In this document: positions 1-5,652 of the stretch, piece after piece | How positions within the stretch are numbered: the stretch's first letter is position 1 | Layout of the letters: every line of letters begins with the position of its first letter | Assembly (NCBI RefSeq): GCF_021647475.1 | Contig: NZ_JAKIUR010000091.1 | Coordinates: 1-6,247, forward strand | Source: Lutibacter sp. | Lineage (GTDB): Bacteria; Bacteroidota; Bacteroidia; Flavobacteriales; Flavobacteriaceae | DNA: 6,247 bases | Direction of reading: 5' to 3' | Translations under genes and position numbers: made by a program | Notes under the pieces: model-generated | What the model was told of the DNA's origin: nothing | Seen by the model: the letters and a program-made list of their open reading frames with translations, nothing else | Databases searched by the model: none

Positions 1-217
1 ACGCATTTGACAAGGTTTTATGCACCAAGATACTAAAAACTGGTCTTTTTTGAACCCTATTTTGGTAATAAAAACAACTAAAAACACTATTAAAACTATC
101 TTCTTGTAATAAAATAGGTTCGACTAAATAGTTATGTCCATTATCGGTTTTAATATAAGTGATATCACTCACCCAAAGTTGTTCCGGTCTTGTTGGTATT
201 TGGTGTTTAATTTTTAG
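1..217 (-). pseudogene. IS3-family transposase (orfB integrase core) fragment
   Basis: Read on the minus strand, the frame is open from 217 off the left edge of the window. It begins LKIKHQIPTRPEQLWVSDIT and continues YIKTDNGHNYL. This is the start of the integrase catalytic core of IS3-family OrfB proteins; the aspartate of SDITYI is the usual first DDE residue. A TGA stop lies directly upstream (218-220), and neither OrfA nor the N-terminal half of OrfB is present. After NYL the translation no longer looks like the family, although KRPVFSIL near the left edge could be a degraded piece of the C-terminal region. It is therefore an internally deleted remnant that cannot encode a working transposase. 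Family assignment is by motif recognition only. Confidence 0.65.
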
Positions 218-240
218 TCAACCTATTTCAGGAAAATTCA
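217..240 (-). repeat. Putative left terminus of the IS3-family remnant
   Basis: On the minus strand, from 240 downward, the sequence starts TGAATTTTCCTGAAATAGG and continues TTGAC. It begins with the TG dinucleotide usual at IS3 ends and resembles, from memory, termini of flavobacterial IS3 elements. It sits exactly where IS481-like coding sequence stops and just before the OrfB fragment, so it probably marks the insertion border. The other end of the element is outside the window, so no inverted repeat or target duplication can be checked. Confidence 0.35.
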
Positions 241-242
241 TA

Positions 243-452
243 CACTAAATTAGTTTCTAACCTTATTGACTTTTCTTTATTTCTTAATTCTGTTTCATTA
301 AAGAAACCTAAAAATACGTCTCTATAAAAGACTTTCCAAATTCCATTGCCTATATCTTCAATTCCAACATATTTTCCTTTTAAAGCAGCTGTTAAATATA
401 CCCAATAATACGACTTCCACCTAATGGCTCTATTTTGAGTTACTTTTAATAA
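243..452 (-). pseudogene. IS481-like integrase, C-terminal fragment
   Basis: A minus-strand frame of 70 codons follows a TAA at 453-455. It contains NRAIRWKSYYWVYLTAAL, then KGKYVGIEDIGNGIWKVFYR, DVFLGFFNETELRNKE and KSIRLETNLV. This matches the pattern I know for the C-terminal end of IS481-type 'integrase' proteins of Bacteroidota, a GIWxVFxRxVFLGxF block with a terminal RLxTNLV. The whole N-terminal and catalytic portion is missing. Translation runs past the expected end (…NLV) for four residues, YEFS, into the putative IS3 terminus and stops at 228-230, so the original stop seems to have been interrupted. The remnant lies downstream of fahA in the same direction, with no remaining function. 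Confidence 0.65.
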
Positions 453-508
453 TTATAAATCAATAAAAACGGAAAAGATACACTATCAATTCACTCCGAG
501 TTAACTAA

Positions 509-1798
509 TTATTTTTTTAATTTTACTGGAGGTAATATTTTACCTGTACATTTTCCAAAACCAATTCGTACGTTCTCATTTTCACAATAACCCCGTAATA
601 CTACATTATCACCATCCTTAAAAAACGTTCTTGTTGTTCTATCTTTTAAGGTGATAGGTTTTTTTCCTCCCCAAGTTAATTCTAACATTGAACCATAACT
701 GCTTTTGGTTGGTCCAGAAATGGTTCCGCTACCCATCATATCTCCAGATCTAACATTACAGCCGTTAACAGTGTGGTGAGCAAGTTGTTGAGCCATACTC
801 CAATATAAATATTTAGTATTAGATTCACTTAAAATATTTAAATCTCCATTTTCAGTTTCTAAAACAGCTTCTAATTTTATGTCAAAATTATTATTTGTTC
901 CTTTTTCTTGTAAGTATGGTAAAGGTTGTATTTCTTTTTTTGGACTTTCACATCTAAAAGGTTCTAAAGCATCCATAGTAACAATCCATGCGGAAATGGT
1001 TGAAGCAAAGTTTTTACCTAAAAAAGGTCCTAATGGAACATATTCCCATTTTTGAATATCTCTAGCACTCCAATCGTTTAATAAAACCATTCCAAATATA
1101 TTTTCGTAAGCATCTTCAATAGGAATTGGTTCACCTAAATTATTTGCTGCTGTTGTTATAAATGCAGTTTCTAATTCCATATCTAATAATTTTGATGGAC
1201 CAAAAACTGGTTTTGTAGCACCTTTTGGCATGGTTTGCCCATAAGGTCTGCGAATTGATGTTCCTGAAACAACAACAGAAGAAGACCTTCCGTGGTATCC
1301 AACAGGAATATGTAACCAGTTAGGCATTAGTGCATTATCTTCACCTCTAAACATTTTACCAACATTGGTAGCATGCTCTTTACTAGAATAAAAATCTGTA
1401 TAATCACCAACATCAATTGGCATTAACATTTCCACTTCATTAACATCAAAAATTATCGCTTCTTTATGTTTTTCGTTTTGTTGCAATTTTGGATTATTCA
1501 CATCAAAAACGTCGGCTATTCTATTCCTAACATGTCTCCAAGTTTTTCTACCATCAGCAATAAAATCATTTAATGAATCTTGCATAAACATATCATCAGT
1601 AAGTGGAATTCCATTAAAATAACCTAATTGATGGAAAGCTCCTAAATCAATAGCAAATTCACCAATTCTTGTACCGATAGTAATAATATCATCTTTGGTT
1701 ATAAATACTCCAAAGGGAATGTTTTGTATTGGAAAATCGCTATCTGAATCAACAGGAAGCCACGATTTTCTATCCGGATTGTTAGCAGTTATTTTCAT
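509..1798 (-). CDS. fahA: Fumarylacetoacetase (fumarylacetoacetate hydrolase)
   Basis: This cytoplasmic enzyme hydrolyses 4-fumarylacetoacetate to fumarate and acetoacetate, the final step of tyrosine/phenylalanine catabolism via homogentisate. The 429-residue protein is close to the 419-residue human FAH and aligns with it at a constant offset of nine. An N-terminal SH3-like domain (about 1-125) precedes the FAH catalytic domain. The metal ligands correspond to D135 (in DYTDFYSSKEHATNVG), E208 and E210 (LDMELETAF) and D242 (NDWSARDIQKWEYVPLGPFL). The catalytic histidine is H142. R246, Q249, K262, T359 (GSGTISGP) and E373 are also conserved. The ATG at 1798 gives a full-length N-terminus and no better start is visible. 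The gene is transcribed divergently from glyA. No other tyrosine-pathway gene lies in the window and it appears to be monocistronic. The sequence is intact, with every key residue present. Confidence 0.97.
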   Translation of the reverse strand: MKITANNPDRKSWLPVDSDSDFPIQNIPFGVFITKDDIITIGTRIGEFAIDLGAFHQLGYFNGIPLTDDMFMQDSLNDFIADGRKTWRHVRNRIADVFDVNNPKLQQNEKHKEAIIFDVNEVEMLMPIDVGDYTDFYSSKEHATNVGKMFRGEDNALMPNWLHIPVGYHGRSSSVVVSGTSIRRPYGQTMPKGATKPVFGPSKLLDMELETAFITTAANNLGEPIPIEDAYENIFGMVLLNDWSARDIQKWEYVPLGPFLGKNFASTISAWIVTMDALEPFRCESPKKEIQPLPYLQEKGTNNNFDIKLEAVLETENGDLNILSESNTKYLYWSMAQQLAHHTVNGCNVRSGDMMGSGTISGPTKSSYGSMLELTWGGKKPITLKDRTTRTFFKDGDNVVLRGYCENENVRIGFGKCTGKILPPVKLKK

Positions 1799-1836
1799 AT
1801 ATATCAGTTCTTAATTTTTTATTTAATTTTTATAAT

Positions 1837-1867
1837 CAAATATAGACGTTTCTTATTAAAAGCAAAA
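1837..1867 (-). promoter_or_regulatory. Candidate fahA promoter (Bacteroidota type)
   Basis: On the minus strand TATATTTG (1844-1837) matches the Bacteroidota -7 element TAnnTTTG. A TTTTG at 1867-1863 supplies the -33 TTG, with an 18-base gap between the two elements. This would place the transcription start near 1830, giving a leader of about 30 bases before the fahA ATG. No Shine-Dalgarno sequence is visible, which is usual in this phylum. The assignment rests on motif match and spacing only. Confidence 0.5.
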
Positions 1868-1876
1868 TGAAATTAG

Positions 1877-1884
1877 TAAATTTG
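1877..1884 (+). promoter_or_regulatory. Candidate glyA promoter -7 element
   Basis: TAAATTTG fits the Bacteroidota -7 consensus TAnnTTTG. Transcription would start near 1890, about 22 bases before the glyA ATG. No convincing -33 TTG is seen at the right distance; the nearest candidate is the T-rich stretch around 1849-1852. Only the downstream element is therefore called. Confidence 0.4.
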
Positions 1885-1913
1885 CGTGAATTTTAACTAA
1901 TAAATAACACGTA

Positions 1914-3188
1914 ATGCAACACGACTCTATTATTTTCGATTTAATCGAAGAAGAAAAAGAAAGACAAACTAATGGTTTAGAATTAATTGCCTCTGAAAAT
2001 TTTGTTAGCGATCAAGTTATGGCTGCAATGGGATCTGTATTAACCAATAAATATGCCGAAGGCTATCCAAATAAAAGATATTATGGCGGATGCGAAGTAG
2101 TAGATGTTGTGGAGCAAATAGCTATAGACCGTGCCAAACAATTATACGGAGCTGAATATGTAAACGTACAGCCTCATTCTGGCTCTCAGGCAAACGCAGC
2201 AGTTTATCAGGCAGTTTTAAAACCTGGAGATAAAATTTTAGGATTCGATTTATCACACGGTGGACATTTAACGCATGGTTCTCCTGTCAATTTTTCTGGA
2301 AAATTGTATAAAACATCCTTTTATGGAGTAGAAAAAGAAACGGGTGTTTTAAATTATGATAAAATTCAAGAAATAGCAACTAAAGAACAACCTAAACTTA
2401 TAATTGCAGGTGCTTCAGCTTATTCTAGAGATATTGATTTTAAACGATTTAGAAAAATTGCAGATAGTGTTAATGCTATTTTAATGGCAGATATTTCTCA
2501 TCCATCGGGTTTAATTGCTAAAGGAATCTTAAATGATCCACTTCCTCATTGTCATATTGTAACTACAACCACTCACAAAACTTTACGTGGACCAAGAGGT
2601 GGAATGATTATGATTGGTAAAGATTTTGAAAATCCGTTTGGATTAACATTAAAAAGCGGAAAACTTAAAAAAATGTCTACGCTAATTAATTCAGCAGTTT
2701 TTCCAGGGACACAAGGCGGACCTTTAGAACATGTAATTGCGGCTAAAGCAGTTGCTTTTGGAGAAGCACTAACGGATGAATTTTTACTTTATCAAGTTCA
2801 AGTTAAAAAAAATGCAGCAGCAATGGCAAAAGAATTTGTAGCTAAAGATTATCATATTGTTTCTGGTGGAACAGATAATCATATGATGTTGATAGATTTA
2901 CGTAATAAAAATATTACGGGTAAAGAAGCTGAAAATGCTTTAGTAAAAGCTGATATTACGGTAAATAAAAATATGGTTCCTTTTGATGATAAATCTCCTT
3001 TTATTACTTCAGGAATTAGAGTGGGTACTGCTGCGGTTACCACTAGAGGTTTAAAAGAAGAAGATATGAAAACTATTGTCGATTTAATTGATGAAGTTAT
3101 TCAAGATTTTGAAAATGAAACTATGATTGAAAATGTAGCTGAAAAAGTGAATGAAATGATGGAAAATAGACCTTTATTTAAATGGTAA
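1914..3188 (+). CDS. glyA: Serine hydroxymethyltransferase
   Basis: This cytoplasmic PLP enzyme interconverts serine plus tetrahydrofolate with glycine plus 5,10-methylenetetrahydrofolate, the main source of one-carbon units. The 424 residues fit the bacterial family. In order one sees LIASENF (24-30), NKYAEGYPNKRYYGGCE (45-61), the PLP-site stretch VNVQPHSGSQANAAVY (83-98), LSHGGHLTHGSPVNFSGK (113-130), the aspartate/histidine pair of MADISHPSGL (D193, H196), the PLP-binding lysine K222 in TTTTHKTLRGPRGG (217-230), FPGTQGGPLEH (263-273) and the carboxylate-binding arginine R369 in ITSGIRVGT. The ATG at 1914 gives the normal N-terminus, and the leader is AT-rich without a Shine-Dalgarno sequence. 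The gene is divergent from fahA and closed by its own intrinsic terminator, so it is probably monocistronic. No defect is visible. Confidence 0.98.
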   Translation: MQHDSIIFDLIEEEKERQTNGLELIASENFVSDQVMAAMGSVLTNKYAEGYPNKRYYGGCEVVDVVEQIAIDRAKQLYGAEYVNVQPHSGSQANAAVYQAVLKPGDKILGFDLSHGGHLTHGSPVNFSGKLYKTSFYGVEKETGVLNYDKIQEIATKEQPKLIIAGASAYSRDIDFKRFRKIADSVNAILMADISHPSGLIAKGILNDPLPHCHIVTTTTHKTLRGPRGGMIMIGKDFENPFGLTLKSGKLKKMSTLINSAVFPGTQGGPLEHVIAAKAVAFGEALTDEFLLYQVQVKKNAAAMAKEFVAKDYHIVSGGTDNHMMLIDLRNKNITGKEAENALVKADITVNKNMVPFDDKSPFITSGIRVGTAAVTTRGLKEEDMKTIVDLIDEVIQDFENETMIENVAEKVNEMMENRPLFKW

Positions 3189-3218
3189 AATACTTGTAAT
3201 TAGTTATTTATAATATTT

Positions 3219-3246
3219 AAAAATCCTGCAATTGCAGGATTTTTTT
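3219..3246 (+). terminator. Intrinsic terminator of glyA
   Basis: The stretch 3219-3244 is a perfect inverted repeat with core TCCTGCAATTGCAGGA, and T's run to 3246. It lies about 30 bases after the glyA stop. The A-run on the left side would also give a T-run on the minus strand, but no minus-strand gene reads into it from the right. Confidence 0.85.
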
Positions 3247-3296
3247 ATGTAAAATTTTAGTTGGATAATTGACATTTAATTTATATTATTTCAGAA

Positions 3297-3319
3297 TCAT
3301 CTATCTTTATGATAGATGA
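3297..3319. repeat. Perfect 9-bp inverted repeat upstream of the peroxiredoxin gene
   Basis: TCATCTATC (3297-3305) and GATAGATGA (3311-3319) are perfect inverted copies separated by TTTAT. No T-run follows, so this is not an ordinary terminator. It lies about 70 bp upstream of the candidate peroxiredoxin promoter and could be an operator or a remnant structure. Function is unknown. The rest of the 3247-3430 spacer is AT-rich and shows nothing else apart from the candidate promoter. Confidence 0.6.
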
Positions 3320-3389
3320 CTATTGATTTTAATGATGATTGTATTAAAAATATCAATTATATTTATAACGTAAATTTTTAATCATTTAC

Positions 3390-3397
3390 TACTTTTG
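3390..3397 (+). promoter_or_regulatory. Candidate peroxiredoxin promoter -7 element
   Basis: TACTTTTG matches the Bacteroidota -7 consensus TAnnTTTG. It lies 33 bases before the peroxiredoxin ATG, which gives a leader of roughly 25-28 bases. No TTG is seen at the expected -33 spacing. Confidence 0.4.
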
Positions 3398-3430
3398 AAA
3401 TAGAAATAATAATTAAAAATAGATAACGAT

Positions 3431-4144
3431 ATGGAAACACAACAAGAATTTACGTCAATGCCAAGAATTGGAGATAAAGCTCCAGAGTTTAAAGCAGTAA
3501 CTACACAAGGAGAAATTAATTTTCCTGGAGATTATAAAGGTAAATGGGCAATTTTATTTAGTCACCCAGCAGATTTTACACCTGTTTGTACTTCAGAATT
3601 TATAACATTTGCATCATTAGAAGATAAATTTAATAATGCAAATTGTGATTTAGTAGGTTTATCTATTGATGGGTTATACAGTCATATTGCTTGGCTACGT
3701 TCAATTAAAGAAAAAATTGAATATAATGGCATGAAAGATGTAGATGTAAAATTCCCTTTAATTGAAGATATTACCATGGAAATAGCAAAAAAATATGGTA
3801 TGATTCAGCCTAATGAAGATACTACAAAAGCGGTAAGAGCTGTATTTTTTGTAGATCCAAAAGGAATTATTAGAACTATTATTTATTATCCTTTAAGCTT
3901 AGGTAGAAATTTTGATGAATTATACCGAGTTTTAATTGCTTTACAAACTGCAGATGCTTTTGACGTTGCTACGCCAGCCGATTGGAGACCTGGAGATGAT
4001 GTAATTATTGGTCCTGCCGGTTCATGCGGAACAGCTAAAAACAGAATGGAAGGTAAAGAAGATATGAATTGTAAAGATTGGTATTTTTGTTCAAAACCTT
4101 TAGATAAAGATGAAGTTTTAAATAAAATATTAAAAAGTCATTAG
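3431..4144 (+). CDS. Peroxiredoxin, Prx6/archaeal thioredoxin-peroxidase type
   Basis: This is a cytoplasmic thiol peroxidase reducing hydrogen peroxide and alkyl hydroperoxides. The 237-residue protein has the AhpC/TSA thioredoxin fold (about 10-150). The peroxidatic cysteine C53 sits in HPADFTPVCTSE, matching the PxxxTxxC motif with P46 and T50, and the active-site arginine is R136 (AVRAVFFVDP). A C-terminal arm includes YYPLSLGRNFDELYR and ends with a cysteine pair C214/C220 in NCKDWYFCSK. That arrangement, seen in Aeropyrum-type peroxiredoxins, suggests a resolving cysteine in the arm rather than a strict 1-Cys enzyme. M1 (3431) follows the candidate promoter; M10 (MPRIGDKAPEF) is a possible alternative start. 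The last codon CAT and stop TAG lie inside the terminal repeat of the downstream IS4-family element, so the native end has been replaced. No signal peptide is present. Confidence 0.93.
   Translation: METQQEFTSMPRIGDKAPEFKAVTTQGEINFPGDYKGKWAILFSHPADFTPVCTSEFITFASLEDKFNNANCDLVGLSIDGLYSHIAWLRSIKEKIEYNGMKDVDVKFPLIEDITMEIAKKYGMIQPNEDTTKAVRAVFFVDPKGIIRTIIYYPLSLGRNFDELYRVLIALQTADAFDVATPADWRPGDDVIIGPAGSCGTAKNRMEGKEDMNCKDWYFCSKPLDKDEVLNKILKSH
4130..4138 (+). repeat. Left target-site duplication of the IS4-family element
   Basis: TTAAAAAGT lies directly outside the left inverted repeat and corresponds, with one mismatch, to TTAAAAAAT directly outside the right one (5524-5532). The copies encode L-K-S and L-K-N in the peroxiredoxin frame. 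Both are A-rich, so chance similarity is possible, but their exact abutment and the reading-frame continuity on the right support a real duplication. Confidence 0.6.
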
Positions 4145-4155
4145 TGTCCGATAAA
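4139..4155 (+). repeat. Left terminal inverted repeat of the IS4-family element
   Basis: CATTAGTGTCCGATAAA matches the reverse complement of 5507-5523 at 16 of 17 positions, the first 13 without a break. The CAT TAG at its outer edge is read as the last codon and stop of the peroxiredoxin gene. Confidence 0.85.
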
Positions 4156-4162
4156 GATTTTT

Positions 4163-4199
4163 AAAAGTGGGATTTCCATAGTTGGATTTCCCACTTTTT
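4163..4199 (+). terminator. Intrinsic terminator inside the left IS end
   Basis: AAAAGTGGGA (4163-4172) pairs perfectly with TCCCACTTTT (4189-4198), a small inner stem pairs TCCA with TGGA, and the T-run extends to 4199. It lies 18 bases after the peroxiredoxin stop, but inside the IS and before the transposase start. It would therefore end peroxiredoxin transcripts and shield the transposase from read-through. Confidence 0.8.
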
Positions 4200-4231
4200 G
4201 CATATCTTAATTTTTACCACAAAATTCAGAT

Positions 4232-5429
4232 ATGAACAAAAGTACACACTTTAGCGGAACTCCAATAATAAAGCAAGTTTTAAAATTTATTTTACCTACC
4301 GATATTTCTCGGACAGCCAAAAGGTTCAATAGTGATAAGTATTACAAAACTTTTAAAACTTACGAACATTTAGTAACGATGCTATATGTCACAATGAGCG
4401 GTATATCCTCGCTTAGAGAGATCTCTACGGTATTGCTTGCTTGCGAAGGACGTATCAGTCATTTGAACCTAAAACATTTTCCAAAACGAAGCACCTTATC
4501 AGATGCCAATGCGAAAAGATCCAGCGAAGTCTTCGGGTGCTATCTATGCAAAATTATTTAAACGCTACGCCCCTTTTTTATCGGACAGCAGTCCATTAAA
4601 ATCTCCAGTTAAAAATTTAAAAATTGTAGATTCCACCACCATTAGTCTTTTTAGTGATATTTTAAAGGGTGTTGGACGCAATCCTCTTAATGGGAAAAAG
4701 AAAGGAGGTATTAAAATGCACACCATGATTAATGCATTAGAAGATGTGCCTTGTCTTGTCCGTTTTAGTAGTGCTGCCACGCACGATCATACTTTTTTAA
4801 AAGAATTGAATTTAGAGAAAGATTCTTTTGTAGTTTTTGACAAAGCCTACAACGATTACCTTCAATATTTAGAATGGACTTTAAACGACATTTACTTTGT
4901 AACTCGTCAAAAAGACAACGCTGTCTATAAAAGCATTAAAGAATTTGACTTAGCAGATAAAACAAGTAATGCCGTATTAAAAGACGAACTTATTTTAGTA
5001 GAAAAAGATACTAAGTCCATACAAATAAGACGTGTGGCTTATTGGGATGCAGAAAAAGAAAAGGTGTATGAATTTATCACCAATAATGTAGAGATTTCAC
5101 CAGATCAAGTTGCTGATATTTATAAACATAGATGGCAGATTGAAACAATGTTTAAAAGACTTAAGCAGAATTTCCCCTTAAAATATTTCTTAGGAGACAA
5201 TCAAAATGCAATAGAGATTCAGATATGGTCAGCATTAATTGTACAGCTCATTTTGCTGGTTATACAACGAAAAGTAAAACGAAAATGGGCGTATTCTAAT
5301 ATGGTATCTGTAATCAGATTTTATCTGATGACCTACATAAACCTTTTTAAATTTCTTGAAAACCCACATAAAAAATGGAGCGAACTTACCTCAAAACCTC
5401 CTGATATTCAACTCAAGTTATTTGAGTAG
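4232..5429 (+). pseudogene. IS4-family transposase, interrupted by one frameshift
   Basis: This is a DDE transposase that would cut and join the ends of the surrounding IS. The first segment (4232 to about 4537) begins MNKSTHFSGTPIIKQVLKF and gives the N-terminal domain, ending KRSSEVFG. The second segment runs from about 4536 to the TGA/TAG region at 5429 and starts AIYAKLFKRYAPFLSDSS. Reading through needs removal of one base; an extra G in the GGG at 4535-4537 is the simplest cause and restores EVFGAIYAKL and a 398-residue protein. Acidic residues are visible in IVDSTTISLF, VVFDKAYNDY and YKHRWQIETMFKRLK. The last has the IS4 Y(2)R(3)E(6)K signature. The C-terminus KPPDIQLKLFE is complete. 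A separate start at 4503 is probably an artefact of the frameshift. The shift is of +1 type, with no recognisable slippery site. Confidence 0.88.
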
Positions 5430-5478
5430 ACACCATGCGATTGGGGAAAATGAAAAAACAAACAGTTTTATTGACTCC

Positions 5479-5509
5479 AAACACCCCTTTTAACAAAAAG
5501 TGGTGTTTT
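5479..5509 (+). terminator. Hairpin terminator inside the right IS end
   Basis: AAACACC (5479-5485) pairs with GGTGTTT (5502-5508), and CTTTT (5487-5491) with AAAAG (5496-5500). This makes a 12-bp stem with one C/T mismatch and a four-base loop, ending in TTTT (5506-5509). It lies 50 bases after the transposase stop and would end the transposase transcript inside the element. Confidence 0.6.
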
Positions 5510-5523
5510 GTCGGACACTAATG
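5507..5523 (-). repeat. Right terminal inverted repeat of the IS4-family element
   Basis: The end reads TCGGACACTAATG, the exact reverse complement of the left 13 bp. Three further matches (TTT against AAA) follow after one mismatch. Confidence 0.85.
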
Positions 5524-5532
5524 TTAAAAAAT
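5524..5532 (+). repeat. Right target-site duplication and displaced peroxiredoxin 3' end
   Basis: TTAAAAAAT abuts the right inverted repeat and matches 4130-4138 at eight of nine bases. In the peroxiredoxin frame it continues TTA AAA AAT AAT TAA (5524-5538), that is L-K-N-N-stop. This looks like the original C-terminus and stop codon of the peroxiredoxin gene, now stranded beyond the element. Confidence 0.6.
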
Positions 5533-5553
5533 AATTAATTTTAAAAATACTGT

Positions 5554-5564
5554 TGTCCGATAAA
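5554..5564. repeat. Terminal-repeat sequence of the second IS4 remnant
   Basis: TGTCCGATAAA is identical to 4145-4155 within the left inverted repeat of the complete IS. The outermost bases differ (TGT in place of TAG), so this element is related to, but not a copy of, its neighbour. Confidence 0.6.
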
Positions 5565-5652
5565 ACTCAGATATAGACAAAAAAAGGTTTATATCAGCTT
5601 AAAACATTGATGAATTTATACTTTTAGAAAAGTAAGTTCCCTTTATTTGTGC

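Larger units (their letters stand above)
4139..5523 (+). mobile_element. Complete IS4-family insertion sequence with a frameshifted transposase
   Basis: The element is 1385 bp. It has perfect 13-bp terminal inverted repeats (CATTAGTGTCCGA on the left, its reverse complement on the right), extended by AAA after one mismatch. A 9-bp imperfect direct repeat flanks it. It carries one transposase gene of the IS4 DDE type and hairpin terminators just inside each end. It inserted in the last codons of the peroxiredoxin gene. The transposase needs one base removed to be read through, so this copy is probably not autonomous unless the frameshift is a sequencing error. Family is assigned from the Y(2)R(3)E(6)K signature and the protein's overall appearance. 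Confidence 0.85.

Noticed and set aside
3357..3368. TTATATTTATAA palindrome upstream of the peroxiredoxin gene as a PerR-type operator
   Set aside because: It is pure A/T in a very AT-rich spacer and shorter than the known 15-bp PerR box, so a chance match is likely.
3458..3466. M10 (ATG at 3458) as the true peroxiredoxin start
   Set aside because: Many family members do begin near this point, but the ATG at 3431 is in frame, lies at a good distance from the candidate promoter, and neither start has a Shine-Dalgarno sequence to decide between them. The longer form was kept.
4500..4560. Programmed -1 ribosomal frameshift in the transposase
   Set aside because: The join needs +1 (or -2), there is no A6G or similar slippery heptamer at the overlap, and IS4-family transposases are normally made from one frame.
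4565..4780. A 71-codon open frame on the minus strand inside the transposase gene
   Set aside because: It lies opposite well-supported transposase coding sequence, has no recognisable motif or promoter, and is a by-product of that frame.
4503..5429. Treating the second transposase segment as an independent gene with its own ATG at 4503
   Set aside because: The first residues from 4503 (MPMRKDPAKSS) are an out-of-frame reading of the N-terminal segment. Family-like sequence begins only after the frameshift, at GAIYAKL.
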